Below, one piece after another: positions 1-13,000 of a DNA stretch of 64,000 bases (positions within the stretch are counted from its first letter, which is position 1; each line of letters begins with the position of its first letter). This DNA comes from Azadirachta indica (taxonomy: Eukaryota > Streptophyta > Magnoliopsida > Sapindales > Meliaceae). The translations under genes were made by a program, and so were the position numbers. Under the pieces are notes generated by a model. That model was given only the letters and a program-made list of their open reading frames with translations, was not told the DNA's origin and ran no database searches. Where the stretch lies: positions 19,407,475-19,471,474 of the forward strand of contig CM040441.1 in assembly GCA_022749755.1 (NCBI GenBank), written 5' to 3'.

Positions 1-147
1 CCCATTTATTTAATAGTTATCAGTTTCATCATTGAACTTGAACTCGGCTCTTTGTATTCTTGGCATGTGTTAGAAATTCATGATGAAGTAAAAATTATTG
101 GTTTAACATTTCAATATCTTTGTCTAATATATCTCTTTCTTGCATAG

Positions 148-3100
148 GCCAATATGCTTGAAGGTGGGGGAAAAACACCAATACTTAATCCACTTGAACT
201 TGAGGAGCTTGGATATAAGCTTGTGGCATACCCCCTCTCCTTGATAGGAGTATCCATTCAAGCAATGCAGGTTATATTTGTTTGCTGTTTTCTACTGTGC
301 ATATATTTCTAATCTAATTCCATGGATAGATTGATCATGTGTGACTGCAAAAGGGAAAAGATACATAGTGATGGGAATCTCATTGCAAAAAAATTAAAAT
401 GATAACTCTTACGCTTCAGAAGCGGAGACTGTACTTGTTAATGTGATTAATATGCTTTAAAGGTGTCAGTTATAAATTTTATTTAATTAATTAATCTTTT
501 ATCCAAAAGGATAGTCCAGTTGGTTATGCCTATTATAGTAGAAACAAGATTTAGAGATTGATTTGCCCTCCTACAACCTAGGAGGGGTGTGTGGTAACCT
601 GAAACAAGAAAATGTTTTTTGTTCTTTTATGATCCTGATTCTAATATTTTCCTCTTCTCCTTTAGAAAGAGTTTCTATTTTAGCAGGTTAATTCTTTGCA
701 ACAGATTCATACATTATTTAGGTTTTGACACAGCTTTTTGGTTGGCTTGCCTTGAATTCACATTGTGATGACCGGTTGATATACTTGGTGAGTTGAAGGG
801 GAATGGCCAAAAACAAGTTTGGATTTTCTAGCTATTATTCACTACTGAATCTGGCATGCACCATTAGGTTGTCACTTGATTGTTATTTTGATGTTTTATC
901 AGCTCTATTTGCAAATGAAATTCACAGGACATTTAGTTTGGTGGCTAGCCAGATTGGTTAAGGCCAATATTAAATAACTTTAATAATTATGTAATTGAGT
1001 TTTACTTTTGATAACACTAGCAAAGTTGGGATAAAAAGTTTTCATCCTACTGATGTGTCAGATAATGTGGCATTGGTGGGGACTGTCATGTATTAAGTAG
1101 CAATCTACCTCATCTTTCTATATGCTGATTTTGTATAAGTGCTATATTAACTATCAAATCAGTTTAGAGTACAAATCTGAATTTTGTATTTGTAGCATTA
1201 TTACATTATATTTTTATGCTTAGCTATGTTAAGATGATGTATTCTTTCATTAACATCTCCTGCTTGGTGATATTTCAATAATGTAATTTGAAATATTGCT
1301 ACATAGAATACACTTACCTCTTTTGTGGTAAGTTTTTTAATATTGTCCCTGGACTGTAAGTTCACTTCTATTACTCATTTGCAGGATTCGCTGACTGCCA
1401 TTAAAGGAGGACGTATTCCTCCACCTGGAAGTATGCCAACTTTTGAAGAAATCAAGGAAATGTTAGGTTTCAACACTTATTATGAAGAAGAGAAGCGGTA
1501 TGCCACTCGTCAGTTGTCTTCAGAAAAAGGTGGGTGAGCTTTTAGGTCTCTTAAACCTAATAAAGTTTTTTCCCACCAACTCTAGATGTCACCAAGATAA
1601 TCCGATCTCTCTAGACTTGTAATATGGAGCCAACCTTGTAACTTATAGTGGAATATTGACCAGCAGATTATGTCTTCCGTCCCCCATTCTGCTATCAATT
1701 TAACAAATTCTTTGTGGGTGCAACTGAGTTAAAATTGCCTTTGCATAAACTGTTCTTTAACTCACTCTAACAAGCTCTTTTCAGTGAATAAATTAATTCC
1801 AGTTGCTGTTCGATAGTTTGCACATTTTGTCTGGTTGAGAATCATATTGGCGGTCTTATGAATTTTTTGAAACCTGCTTTTTTTAGAGAGTTCATTACTG
1901 TTCTGCCCTCTTTTATCAGACAAAATAATTTTAGTGAACATTTGTCAGACAAATAATTTAGTGAATTTAGAGAACCCACAACTTGGTTGGCCAATTTTTG
2001 TCCTGTTTGCCGGTCAGTTTTAAAGTAATCTTAACACAAGATTGATTCACATAATTTTTAATCATGAAATTGTTATATGTCAGTGATCAGTAACTCATAT
2101 GGTATACAACCAATGGCTCGAGAGGATACATCACAAAGAAGTCAAAGTTCCCAAGATCCTATAGTCGAAGTGATAACTCCTGAAGTGTACACTAACTCTG
2201 GTGCAGATCGTTCAGGGAAACCTTTTTCTGGGATCTGGTCTCGGACATTGAGAATCAAAATCACTGGCAGAGATGGATTTGAGAAGCTTGATGTCAGAAT
2301 TCCGGTAATTCTCTTTCCATGACAGTCAAAAAGATCCATATTACTGTTCTCCTATGATTACTTCTAGTTCTATCTCAATATTCCTGCCTGTTTCTTTTAA
2401 TCCAAGTGACTGATAATTAGCCTACATTGTACATTCAATCAAATCCAGTCATGCTGCCCAGCATCATATGCATTGAAATAGGACACAGAACATTCAATAT
2501 ATAAACTGGTTTGGCTTTTTGATAATTGAAATTTTCATGGATATATATACTTCTCAGAGAATGAACATTTCATTGATATAAATTTCTTAAACTTTTTAAA
2601 ATAAAAGGCAGTGTTAACAAATGAACTCAACCTACATTAATGCTTCACAGATTATGTGCAAATGTCATGAATATGCTGAACAAGTTTGATTTTTCTTTTG
2701 AAATTTTAGATTTTATTTCATGGTAGAGGTTATATGTTTCTTTCTGTTCTTCAATATGTACTGCTTTTAAGATGACTAAAATTATTATTTTGGTGTTCTG
2801 AATTCGTTTTTCTTTTCCTTTTTTTTTTTTTATAAGTTCTATATTTTACTTATTATCCCAACTGTTTACAGCCATTCAACTCATTCTTTCTTCATGTATA
2901 ATTAGCACAACACAGCCTTATCTTCGATAAGATACCATCAGTTAGAGCTACAATACTTTCCATAAAAATTTCAGCTGCTTACCTTTGTTATTTGCACAGT
3001 ACTTCCATTGCCTATCTTGGTTGCATACTCCACTGTAAAAATTAATGGCAGCCGGTAATAAATATTTGGCTGGGGATGTACTACTTCTTAGTAATGGTAG

Positions 3101-3604
3101 AAACTTGGTGGTACAGGCTGTGGAAGACCATTCTCTTTCTCTCTATCATCAAATACAACAAAGATATAACACCTTCTTATTTAAGCTTTGCTGCAATGTA
3201 ATAACCTTAGGTCTTACTCTTGGGCACCTAACCTTTTCAGGCGGTTCACATCTTCTGTGATAATCTCCTGCATGAATGATGCTACCAGATTTTAGTTTTT
3301 ATAAAATTGATTATCATCTTATTCATTTTTTCCTTTCTCCTTTTTTTCCCCACAGGCTGGATTTTTAGATGGAATCACAAATATAGTTCCAGGTATAATT
3401 TTATTGAACAAACTTATTGAAGACTTACGTCTTTTTCAGATTAATCCTGAAGTCAATCAAAAATTTTGCCTGTTATGATATACAGCGTTGGGGGGCGTAA
3501 ACATCAAAGAACTTTTGGATGATGCTGCTGAAGAAGTAGGAGGCAAGATACTGTTAGATTTTAATGATACAATGGGCGACAGAATTCAGGTCTTTCTAGA
3601 ATGA
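148..3604 (+). CDS. Isocitrate lyase/PEP-mutase superfamily protein (carboxyvinyl-carboxyphosphonate phosphorylmutase-like), 3' part
   Basis: Five exons are visible: 148-270, 1385-1529, 2084-2304, 3356-3392 (37 nt) and 3486-3604, ending in TGA. They encode 214 residues in continuous phase with GT-AG introns; the 5' half, including the usual metal-binding and catalytic residues of the family, lies upstream of the window. The first exon (NPLELEELGYKLVAYPLSL) and second exon (the final helices, GRIPPPGSMPTFEEIKEMLG) match the C-terminal part of the PEP-mutase/ICL TIM barrel fold in plant proteins annotated as carboxyvinyl-carboxyphosphonate phosphorylmutase. The last three exons encode the plant-specific C-terminal extension (FSGIWSRTLRIKITGRDGF, GGKILLDFNDTMGDRIQVFL). 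The family cleaves or forms C-C or P-C bonds; the substrate in plants is not known to me, and a plastid location is common among relatives but cannot be seen here. The gene converges on the epsin gene. Family call is firm; function is not. Confidence 0.88.
271..1384 (+). other. Intron of the PEP-mutase-like gene with a SINE-like patch
   Basis: AT-rich intron between the first two visible exons. It contains a stretch at about 505-600 with a Pol III A-box-like string (AGTCCAGTTGGTTATG) and a B-box-like string (GAGATTGATTTGCC) about 45 bp downstream, the layout of a tRNA-derived SINE. No coding signal was seen. Confidence 0.35.
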
Positions 3605-6600
3605 GTACACCAGCACCAGTTGCTGCTATGCACAAGATAAAAGGTAAATGTACCTATCTCTATATCTGAAACAAAGTCAATCTCAATTTAGAATGGCTGT
3701 AGTACAACTGCTTCTATGCATAAATCTTCTAGCAGTCACCTGTGAGCATAAAGAATAGAGCCTACCTTCACAATATATATAAGCATAAAAAAAGGATGCT
3801 GATTTAAATTGTTGAATTGTGATGTAATGAAACTCTAAAGAGCTGAGCTACCTCTCTTAGCTTTCTCTCCCTAATAGGAGTTCAATTCCCTACATGGTCA
3901 CTGGAGTAATTTTTCTTAATAATATCATAGGGAGTAGAAATCTTCCACCCCAAACGAAGATTTCTGGACAGTACTTTAGTTATGCATCTAAATTCCCAAT
4001 TGACCCGCGAGTGAAAATATCACTATTAAAATATTTATATATAATGTAAGGCATTAGTGGAGAGAAAGGACAAGTGAATTCAATATTGAATCTTCAAGTA
4101 TATATTAGATAATATGAATAGCCTGGATAAAAATTATTAGGTAACACAATTCTTGATTATTGACTAAGCGTTCAAGCCGAGAAACTCAGAGAACTATAAC
4201 CTAGACTAATTAACAACCATAAATGAGAATAAGTGTACACTGGAAATCAATGAATTCAATTAAAAAAGTGACAAGATATTCCAGTAATTACTTCTCAAAT
4301 TTTTCTGTTGGAATTTTACTCATTTACCAAATATTGTTTGGGTCTGCTTCCTTATCTGAGTGCATCCATGTTTAATCTTATTCCAGATGATTCAATAAGT
4401 GTTACTTGAAAGTCTTCAAGTGGAAAGATCCATCACTCCTTTAGCTTATATACTTCACGAAATTTACAAAATACAATATGGGATAGAAGGTTGTAACTCA
4501 TTGTACTAATTGTATGTATAATTATCATATGGAGCTTCGTTATTTCCTGTTTCAACTGGATAAGATATCTTGTGTTCCTCTTCTCAATTACAGATAGAAT
4601 CTCCAAAGGATTTAATAGGCTTTGAGCAAAAAGAATTTGAAGTGTAGAGTAGAGATGTCATTTTTAATATGCTTTGATGAAATGTAGAATGTTAATTTTG
4701 GAGATAAATGAAAATTTATTGTGAAGAAAGAGCAAAACAGGTAGCAAAAGTTCTTTTTGGCAAATATAAAGTATTCTTGATATATCTTAAGCTGATAATA
4801 GTAAGACACTGGTGATGAAGTTGCCCTTTACCACAATTTAGAGAACATAAATATGTGTTATCTAATTTAAATTAGTAGTGAGTTCAAGATTTTGTATGAT
4901 TTGGTTATTAAATTGGAATATATTTGGTAGTGTTAATTGATATTCAAGTGATTTCTAAGTTAGCACTTGTAGTGCCCAAATTTGGTTGGTGGCACTTGAG
5001 TTCTTGTTAATTTTTTTGTGATCTCAACGTTATCGTGAATGCATGCCCTCAATTACTATTAAAAAAGGAACAAAAATGAATATGTCTCATTTCGGATTAT
5101 ACTTGTTCTATTAGTCAGATTTTCAGTTTCTTTTCTATCAGAGAAAATTTTATTCAATTCAGAAATGAAATTTTCAGAAACAATTCATGAATCATCTAAA
5201 TTAAATTTTTTTCAGTTTCGTACAATTCATGAATTTCTTTCAATATTTCTCTTTCTTTCAATGTAAATAAGTTTCTAGATAAAAGTTAGAACTGTTTAGT
5301 TATAACCTATACAATAAAACGTAGATATTAATCCTTACAAACAAGAGAGATAACTATTACCTCAACACCAAAGAAGAGTTCTCAACCCAAAGCTTTATTT
5401 CTGTCCTAGTTGATCTTCATTCGACATTAAAAATAAAATTTTAAAAATTAATTACGGACGTATTCTATTTTTGTACAGTAATTAAAATTTTATTGTCATA
5501 TCCTATATTTTTCAATCGTTTCTTCTGTTTGGGTTCCTTCCTTTCTCGTCTCTTCTTGCATATGTTGCCAACCGTCTTTCACCCGTAATCTGTTTTTTTA
5601 TTCTCTCTCTAATGAAATTAGATGTTTCTTCTTCTTCCCTTTTTTTTTTTTTTTTTTTGAATTTTGTTAGCCAAAACGTGGTTTAATGTTTGTTTTAAGT
5701 TAAAGTTTGGTTGATTTTACATCTGATTTTTTAACAAATTTTAGGTCTATTTTTTTAGAGGTTTCAGTACAAATTTTAGGTTCAATTTTCATAACGCAGT
5801 CAATAATCCTTACAAAGCACAACTGAGAGTTAGCCAATGGGTAAAGAACAAAATGCAAGATTGAGAAAACGTATGAAAGAATTTAAGAAAAATATTCCAT
5901 CAAATGTATAGTTCTCTTTTAAATTAAAAAAAAAAAAAAAAAAAAAGGAATGATTATGATTATTTTGTTAGAATTCAAACCTTATGATTATGATTACGAC
6001 TTACTACCTATATTTAAATGAGTGAGAACATGTGGAAATAATAATAATTCAAGAGAATTTAATTTGCAAGCAAGATAGATGAAAGTAAATTTTTCTCATT
6101 ATTTTACATAAAATATTTTTTTATACAATATGTTTTCATATTTAAAAGTATTATCATTGTCAAATAATTTTTATTTTAAAATAATATTTTTAATTTTCAA
6201 AATATTTATTTTACTAAAAATTAAATATAAAAATGTCGCTTATGCATGTACATTATTTTAAATGCATATTTTACTCTAATTTTATAGTTAATTCAAAAAA
6301 ATTTGCATATATTTTCTACATTCATAGTTCGATAATAGCAAGACTTTCTAATTACAAATCCAAACACTTAATTTAAAACTAAAATCGTGGCATAAATAAT
6401 TTTTTATAATTTGTATCGACACTATGAATACATTTCTGAAAACTACTAGAAGCATAAAAACCCTAGCGTCATACAAGCAAAATTCTTCCCTTATTGACAC
6501 AGCAAAAATTACACTTAAATCAATAGGCCAATACAACTAAAAAGGAGCGCAGTATAAGCGAAAAAAATTGAATTTATCAAACTTATTGTTTTGAGTAGCG

Positions 6601-7013
6601 TAAGTAGGCAGGCACACATGTAGATCCTTCCAATTGTCAAAGAATATATATGAAAACAGAAGAAAGTGGTGGGGGGCAGACAAACGTACAAAAGGCTTCC
6701 TCACCGTTACAACTTCACAACAGCTGGAAATATCGAAGAACAAAAACGAGCTATCATAAACCCAAAGGAAGGAACGATAGCATAAATGACAGATCTAAAA
6801 TAACATGAATGAGCATAAATCACTTTGGACCACTCCCCGGAAATATTACAACTATTGATGATAAGATACAGCTCCCGAAAACCATAAAATGGTACTGGAA
6901 GCTTATCGTAAAGGGTTATACGGTAACACTAGATTTGTTATGCCAACCTTTTTCACCTCATATAAAACAAGTATCTACTACCTCCCAGCTTGGAAAGGGG
7001 AAGCTGCTGTATC
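3605..7013. other. Spacer between convergent genes
   Basis: AT-rich intergenic DNA between the stop codon of the PEP-mutase-like gene and the stop codon of the epsin gene, so it carries both 3'UTRs. A possible 3'UTR intron of the upstream gene runs from a donor at about 3641 (AAAAG/GTAAAT) to an acceptor at about 4385 (TTCCAG/ATG). Poly-T (about 5639-5658) and poly-A (about 5927-5946) tracts are present. Short open frames here have no family resemblance and no codon pattern. Confidence 0.5.
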
Positions 7014-10000
7014 TCATTGGTAGCCACCACCATATGGTTGTTGAGGAGTGTAACCGCTAGCACCCATCATCGGTTGATAACCACCAGGCATGCGTGATCC
7101 TGGGGGCATCATCCCAGTTTGTGGCTGCATAGGGACTCCTTGCCCCATTCCCATATTCATGCCTGGATTCATCCCCATTCCCATCGCCATACCCATTCCC
7201 ATAGGTTGATTCATGCCTCCATAACCACCCATTCCCATTCCCATGCCCAAGCCTGGACCAGGACCGCCACCCATTCCCATTCCCATGCCCATGTTAGAAC
7301 CCATCATAGAATTCGGAGGAGCCCGTATAGCACCAGCACCTGCACGGCCTAACCCAGAACCAGACCCCATAGCTTTACCCATGGTGACAGTAGATGTTAC
7401 TGTAGTCTGCGGAGGTTGTTTTTCCATCCTCTTTTCCTTGCGATTAATGGCATCAAAATCAACACCAATATCTGCCAGCGGATTTGTTTTTGCTGCATAC
7501 AGAAAAATCTAATGATGTTAATTTTCTGCAGTCAACACTAGAAACCCAATAATATATTTTTGAGACTTCAGAACAAAGCACTTACGTCCAGATATATTCA
7601 AATTAACTAGCCCCCTACTAAGTGTATCAGCCCAAACCGCTGATTTTGGCTCAAACTTATCCTTGGTTGGTTGAGATTGCGGAACTATAGCAAGTGATCC
7701 AGTTGATGAGGAAACAGCTGGTTGTGAAGCTGTTGGAGTATTTGAGGCAGCTTGAGGAAGAAGGTTACTCCGCAACTCATTGGCCTGTTGTGTAGCTGGA
7801 CCACTTGGATTTTGATAAGCAGCATGTGAAGCAGACGGGACTCCAGAACCTTGATGCGATAGGAAATTGCCACTGTTAAACTGAGCAGCTGTTCCAGCTG
7901 GAGTCTGAGGAGCCATGTAGGAAGCACTAGGAGCTGTGGAACTACCCTGCGAGATGAAGTTACCATTGCTATGTTGTGCAGCTGACCCAGAAGGCATCTG
8001 AGGCATTATGTTTGATGCTACTGGATTGGTGGATCCCATCTGTTGATGGAAGCTCCCATACGTATTAGCACTCGGCACTCGGCTGTGCAGGTTGGCCAGT
8101 TGGAGACGAAAAGGATAATGGCAAAGAAGCAACAGGAGCTGGGGAACTACCCTGTGAGATGAAGTTACCACTTGTATGTGCAGCTGACCCAGAAGGCATT
8201 TGAGCTACTAGTGGATTCGTAGATCCCATCTGTGGATGGAAGCTCCCATACATATTAGCACTCGGCTGTGCAGGTTGGCCACTTGGAGATGAAAAGGCTC
8301 CAGGCGACACTACAGCAGGTGAAGGTCCAGATGGAGGGAGAATATCTGCCAAAATATCAGTCTCTGGCTGTGAAGTTGGCAGTTCTTGAGGCAAAAACTG
8401 AGAGTTTGCAGGAGAAGGTTGAACATTAGAGACATTTTGTGAAGAGTATGTAATGCCATAGAATGAGTCTCCAAAGTTGGGAACTGATTCCATGTTCGGA
8501 CCAGCTGGCTGAGGAATTTCAGCATTTTGGTTCAGATTAGGTTGGAACGGAGCAGTAGATGCTGAAGTCTGTTGTTGAACAGGGGCAGTATCTGTTGAAG
8601 GGATAGCCTTGAATGGAGAGTCCCCAAACGGATCTTCAAATGTCTGCATCAAAGAAAAGTACTTTCATCTAAGTTTGACAAAAGAAATTGAAGAAACGCA
8701 GAAATATGCAGAGTCCAAAGCAATTATAAGAGGTTTTTCACTTACCTGGTCTGCCAACTTGGTAGTTGGCAGAATAAACAGAACTTCATTAGACATAAGC
8801 ATATAAAAGTTATCCACAAAATTTGAAAAACGAACACAAATCCAAGAGAAATCTATTTCTAGCCTTCAGGGAACATGTCTAGCTAGGAAGACCATACATG
8901 CATGTGAATATTCCCTAAAACTGAAACCATTCCATAATGAATGCATTTAGTTGTTAACATCTCAACAATGACATCTCTCATAAGCTTCATATTTTCTATA
9001 CAATTTTCCGTTTACTCCTATTATGGAAAGTTCAAAATGAACTATTTGGCAGATTGCGTGCAATCACCTCATTTACCTCTTCGCAGCACAATCCAAGTGG
9101 TGGTTCTATCCATTAGAACTATAAAGTCATTCCCAAAATTAAGATGCAAAGAACCAGGAAAATATCTAGCCTACAAGCAGTCACATGTTGCCTGTAGGTA
9201 ATTATAGCATACACTTGGATGAGCATAACATTTGAAGTGCTAAATGAATGCCTAAATTTCTTTCTCACAAGCTTACCACTCACAATTTTTCCCATAACCA
9301 TATTCTCTTGTGTCTTTTACCTAAAGTAAACATAGTAAGTTTTGAGCACTCCTGAAAATCAATTTGTTATTATTAAAGTCATATATGTGCCTTCAAATGG
9401 CTATTACAGCAGAAAGCAACCACTGAGCATTAAGAAACTAGACAAAAGCTGAATCTCAAAAGAAATTGAAATGGCCCAAACCTCTGCTTTATGTTGTAAA
9501 GTAAACCAAGAAAAATGGATTTCAAGACATTTCATATTAAGAGAGTCATCGTGTTACCTGATTCATAACATTAGATGCTGATTGTGTTGCACTAAATGTG
9601 GATGTGGAACCAGAATTTGCAAATGCATCAGCTTCAACAGTAGAAGTTGCAGGCTCAGCCGGCATAATGGCCAATGAATTTGAAGAAAATGAGTCAGACA
9701 GAGAGCCAAGCAAGTCCATTTCTGGACCGTTCGAGGTAGTAGGGGCAGCATTAGTTGACGTAGCAGCAGATGCTGACAAGAGAAGAGAAGAAAAAGAAAA
9801 TGAGTTTCCGGTACTGAAGGATCATTGCAAGAAGCAACAACAAAGACAATTCTAGCTCCTCAAAACCACTACAACCACAATCACATCAAACTCTAAGATT
9901 CTGCCAATCATGGCACATCATATCTCATAAAAGACCTCAATCAATTTACTGAGTATAAAAAAATTAAAACATGTGATACTTTATAATATTCCCTCTTTTG

Positions 10001-13000
10001 TATGAATAGCCCTTTTCTCCATCAAGCAACATAATTTAAGCATAGAAATAGGACATGATTAGCCAATCAAAATTACAGAAAATAAGAACATCCCTCAAAA
10101 ACTCTCACAGGGGCACAAAACAATTATATGATACACATCACTGGAGTGCACAAATAGACTTCATACAGGGTTACCATCTTGCATTAGTGTGCATGCTGAT
10201 ACAACAAAATTTGACGTCCCAAAAAAAATCAGCATGTCTAGAACAGGTGAACTTCTAGAATACATCCCAAATAATAGTTTAAACTAAAGTCCATGAATAC
10301 TGCATCTCTCCTAGACGAGATCACATGCAAGTAAAAATTAACTTTCCAGAAAGCATTATCAGACAATAGCCAGATAAAAGTAGATAAATTTACTTCAAAC
10401 CAAGTTACTGAAGACAGTCGACTAAAATCCACACAACCCAGCACTAACTCTCGCTTTGCCTAACAGCCACACTTACGTCAAATTTTTTTTTGGGGTTGGG
10501 GGGGGGGGGGGGGGGGGGGTGTGTGAAAGGAATTAAGCTACAAAAGATTGTATGTGATATGGAATATCTAGGACATTGCCATTTGACTAAAAGAAAAAGT
10601 TGTAGCAAGTATTGAATGCAGAAATAGAAACACAATATGCATCTATGAACCTTAATTGATCAATTGAGGAATTGTCCCATGTGTCAAAATGGCTTTCGCA
10701 AAAATCAACTTTACATTATCTCTTTTTCAACACAACCCTCCTAAATGACAAATGCCAGCCAAATGCTTTATGCTTGCCAAGTTGTCATTAAGGATGCATT
10801 TGGGAGCGCTTCTACAAGTTCAAAAGTGCCTTCTCAACTTCTCTAACCCTAAAAGTGCTTTTGTCTATTTTAGCCAAACATTACATAATAGACAAGAAAA
10901 AGGTTTGCCCATCTGGGCAACACTTCTACAATAGCCAAAAGAACATCCCAACCCAGCCTAACAAATCAGCTTTTGATGCCATTGCTATACTCCCACATAA
11001 AAACCACAGGCAAGTGTCCACAATGAGTTAAACTATTGTGGTACTTGTCAGAGCACTGGCTACTTATTATATATACAAGCACTCTATATAGAAGCATAAA
11101 AAGAAACAGTTACGATACAACTATAATTTAAAAGAACCCAATGCCAACAGTGGATAGAATAAACAAAAAACAGCCTCACCCAATGTCAACATGTTATTAA
11201 AGTCAAAACCAAAAGAAACCATGAGGAGCAATATTTGCCAGCACAAAAATAAATTAAATAGGGCAGTTCACCATTTGAACAAAACAATGAGGTGAGTATG
11301 CAAATTAGTGTACCTGGAAGTGAACCACGTGGATCAAATTCATCAGAAGCAACAACTTCCTGCTTTACAGATGTAGAGTTGCCAAAACTGTTAGTTGCTT
11401 GAATTGGATGTTGATTTGAATGTGGAGAAGAAGATCCAGGAGCAGCAGGAGAAGAAACTCCAGGAGCAGCCGGTGAAGAAGAAGTTTCAGGAGGAGCAGG
11501 TGGAGAAGAAGCTCTTGGAGCAGGTGGAGATGAAGCTCTTGGAGCAGCCGGTGCTGAACCTTCTCCATCCCTTTTATTAACCATGTAAACAATTTACCAC
11601 ACCCATGAGTATGTTGTAAGCAAAATTTTACTGCATTCTGTCATAAAATGAATACCTTTCACTGTGAACAGGACTTCGAGATTCGCTTAGTGCTTCTTCA
11701 TAACTAGGAGGAGCACCAAGATTTTGTTCAGAAAATTTCCGCTCCATCTGCCTGCCAATAAATAATAGTTGAAACTTTTGAGTCATAGTCAGAGCTTAAC
11801 AAGAAAAAAGCAACATCCAATTACATCAGCTAGTTGCAATAAATCCACTATGCTCATATCTTTGCTATTGATAACAATCATTACTTTTGGGAAAATAAAA
11901 CTCATGGATGTGCATCATCCACGAAACATTTTACTTACAGCAAGGACCCTAAAGCTTGAACTGCTCACATTTCAGTGGTGCTGTCCATTAGGGCATTATT
12001 TTATATTCTTTTTTATATTAAGTTTCTAGCCCAATGCTTGCACATTCTCCCTTTAACTGGCTTTGTCAGTATTCATAAGAATGTATGAATTAATGAAAGC
12101 AATGCGGAACATCCAAACTAACAAGGTTCTAGAAGCCACTTAAACTAATATAGTTCTTAACTAAACCAGTAACATAATGTTTCTACAGAAAACAGATGCA
12201 TACCGAGTTACTTGGTGACTCTCATCGTCCAAAGCATGGTTTCTATCAGAGTTCCTGCTGGAGCCATCTTGGTAACCATCAACACTTCTACTTCTTCCAC
12301 GATAGTCATAATCCCTGTAGGTATCTCTGCCATACCGATCTTCGTAATCTCTTCCATAACGATCACCATCACGACCATACGAGTCTCCATTTCTGCCATA
12401 CCGATCATCATCCCTGTAGCCATACTCTCTCTCTCTACCATAACCATTCTGATCATCATCCCTGTTTCCATAGCGTCCTTCATAACGATCATAATCATTT
12501 CTGTCACCATATCCTCCTGAACTTGAATATGAACCAGGCCTATACATTCCTCCAGCTGAAGTGTTGCGAAACCTGTTGACAAGCAAGAAAAAGTTTTAAA
12601 TTAAGAAAAGGTTGCAGAAAAATTTCTGAGATTGTCCCAGACTATAAAATTTCATGGAATATTTGGCAAGAAATATCCGAGTTATGCTGACCTCATTATC
12701 ACAAGAGTGAAAATTTAATGAAAATGACTGACCAGTCTAGAAAAGATTATGTTGCTACCAACTTCCTAGGCTCATTTATATAGAGGCCAGGGGTTAAGGA
12801 GGCTAGCCGCAGGAAAAAAAGCTCAACAGATTTAAAAATATAAACTTGAAAAGTAAATAAATAAATTAAGTCCCTGGATGCTGTGTGACATACACTGGCT
12901 ATATTGACCTTACCATGAGAGCAGAACTTCCATGAATGTTAAAAAGATTTCGAAAGTAGGAAGTAAATGAAGGCTATATTCAGCACATAAGACAACAATG

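Noticed and set aside
3045..3260. A 71-codon plus-strand frame
   Set aside because: Lies in an intron of the PEP-mutase-like gene, in no phase with the flanking exons and without a known family.
3885..3905. GAGTTCAATTCCC, a B-box-like word
   Set aside because: No A box at a suitable distance upstream, unlike the site at 505-600.
12208..12582. Open frames on both strands over epsin exon 7
   Set aside because: Shadows of the Arg/Tyr/Gly/Asp-rich exon; only the frame phased with exons 6 and 8 is used.
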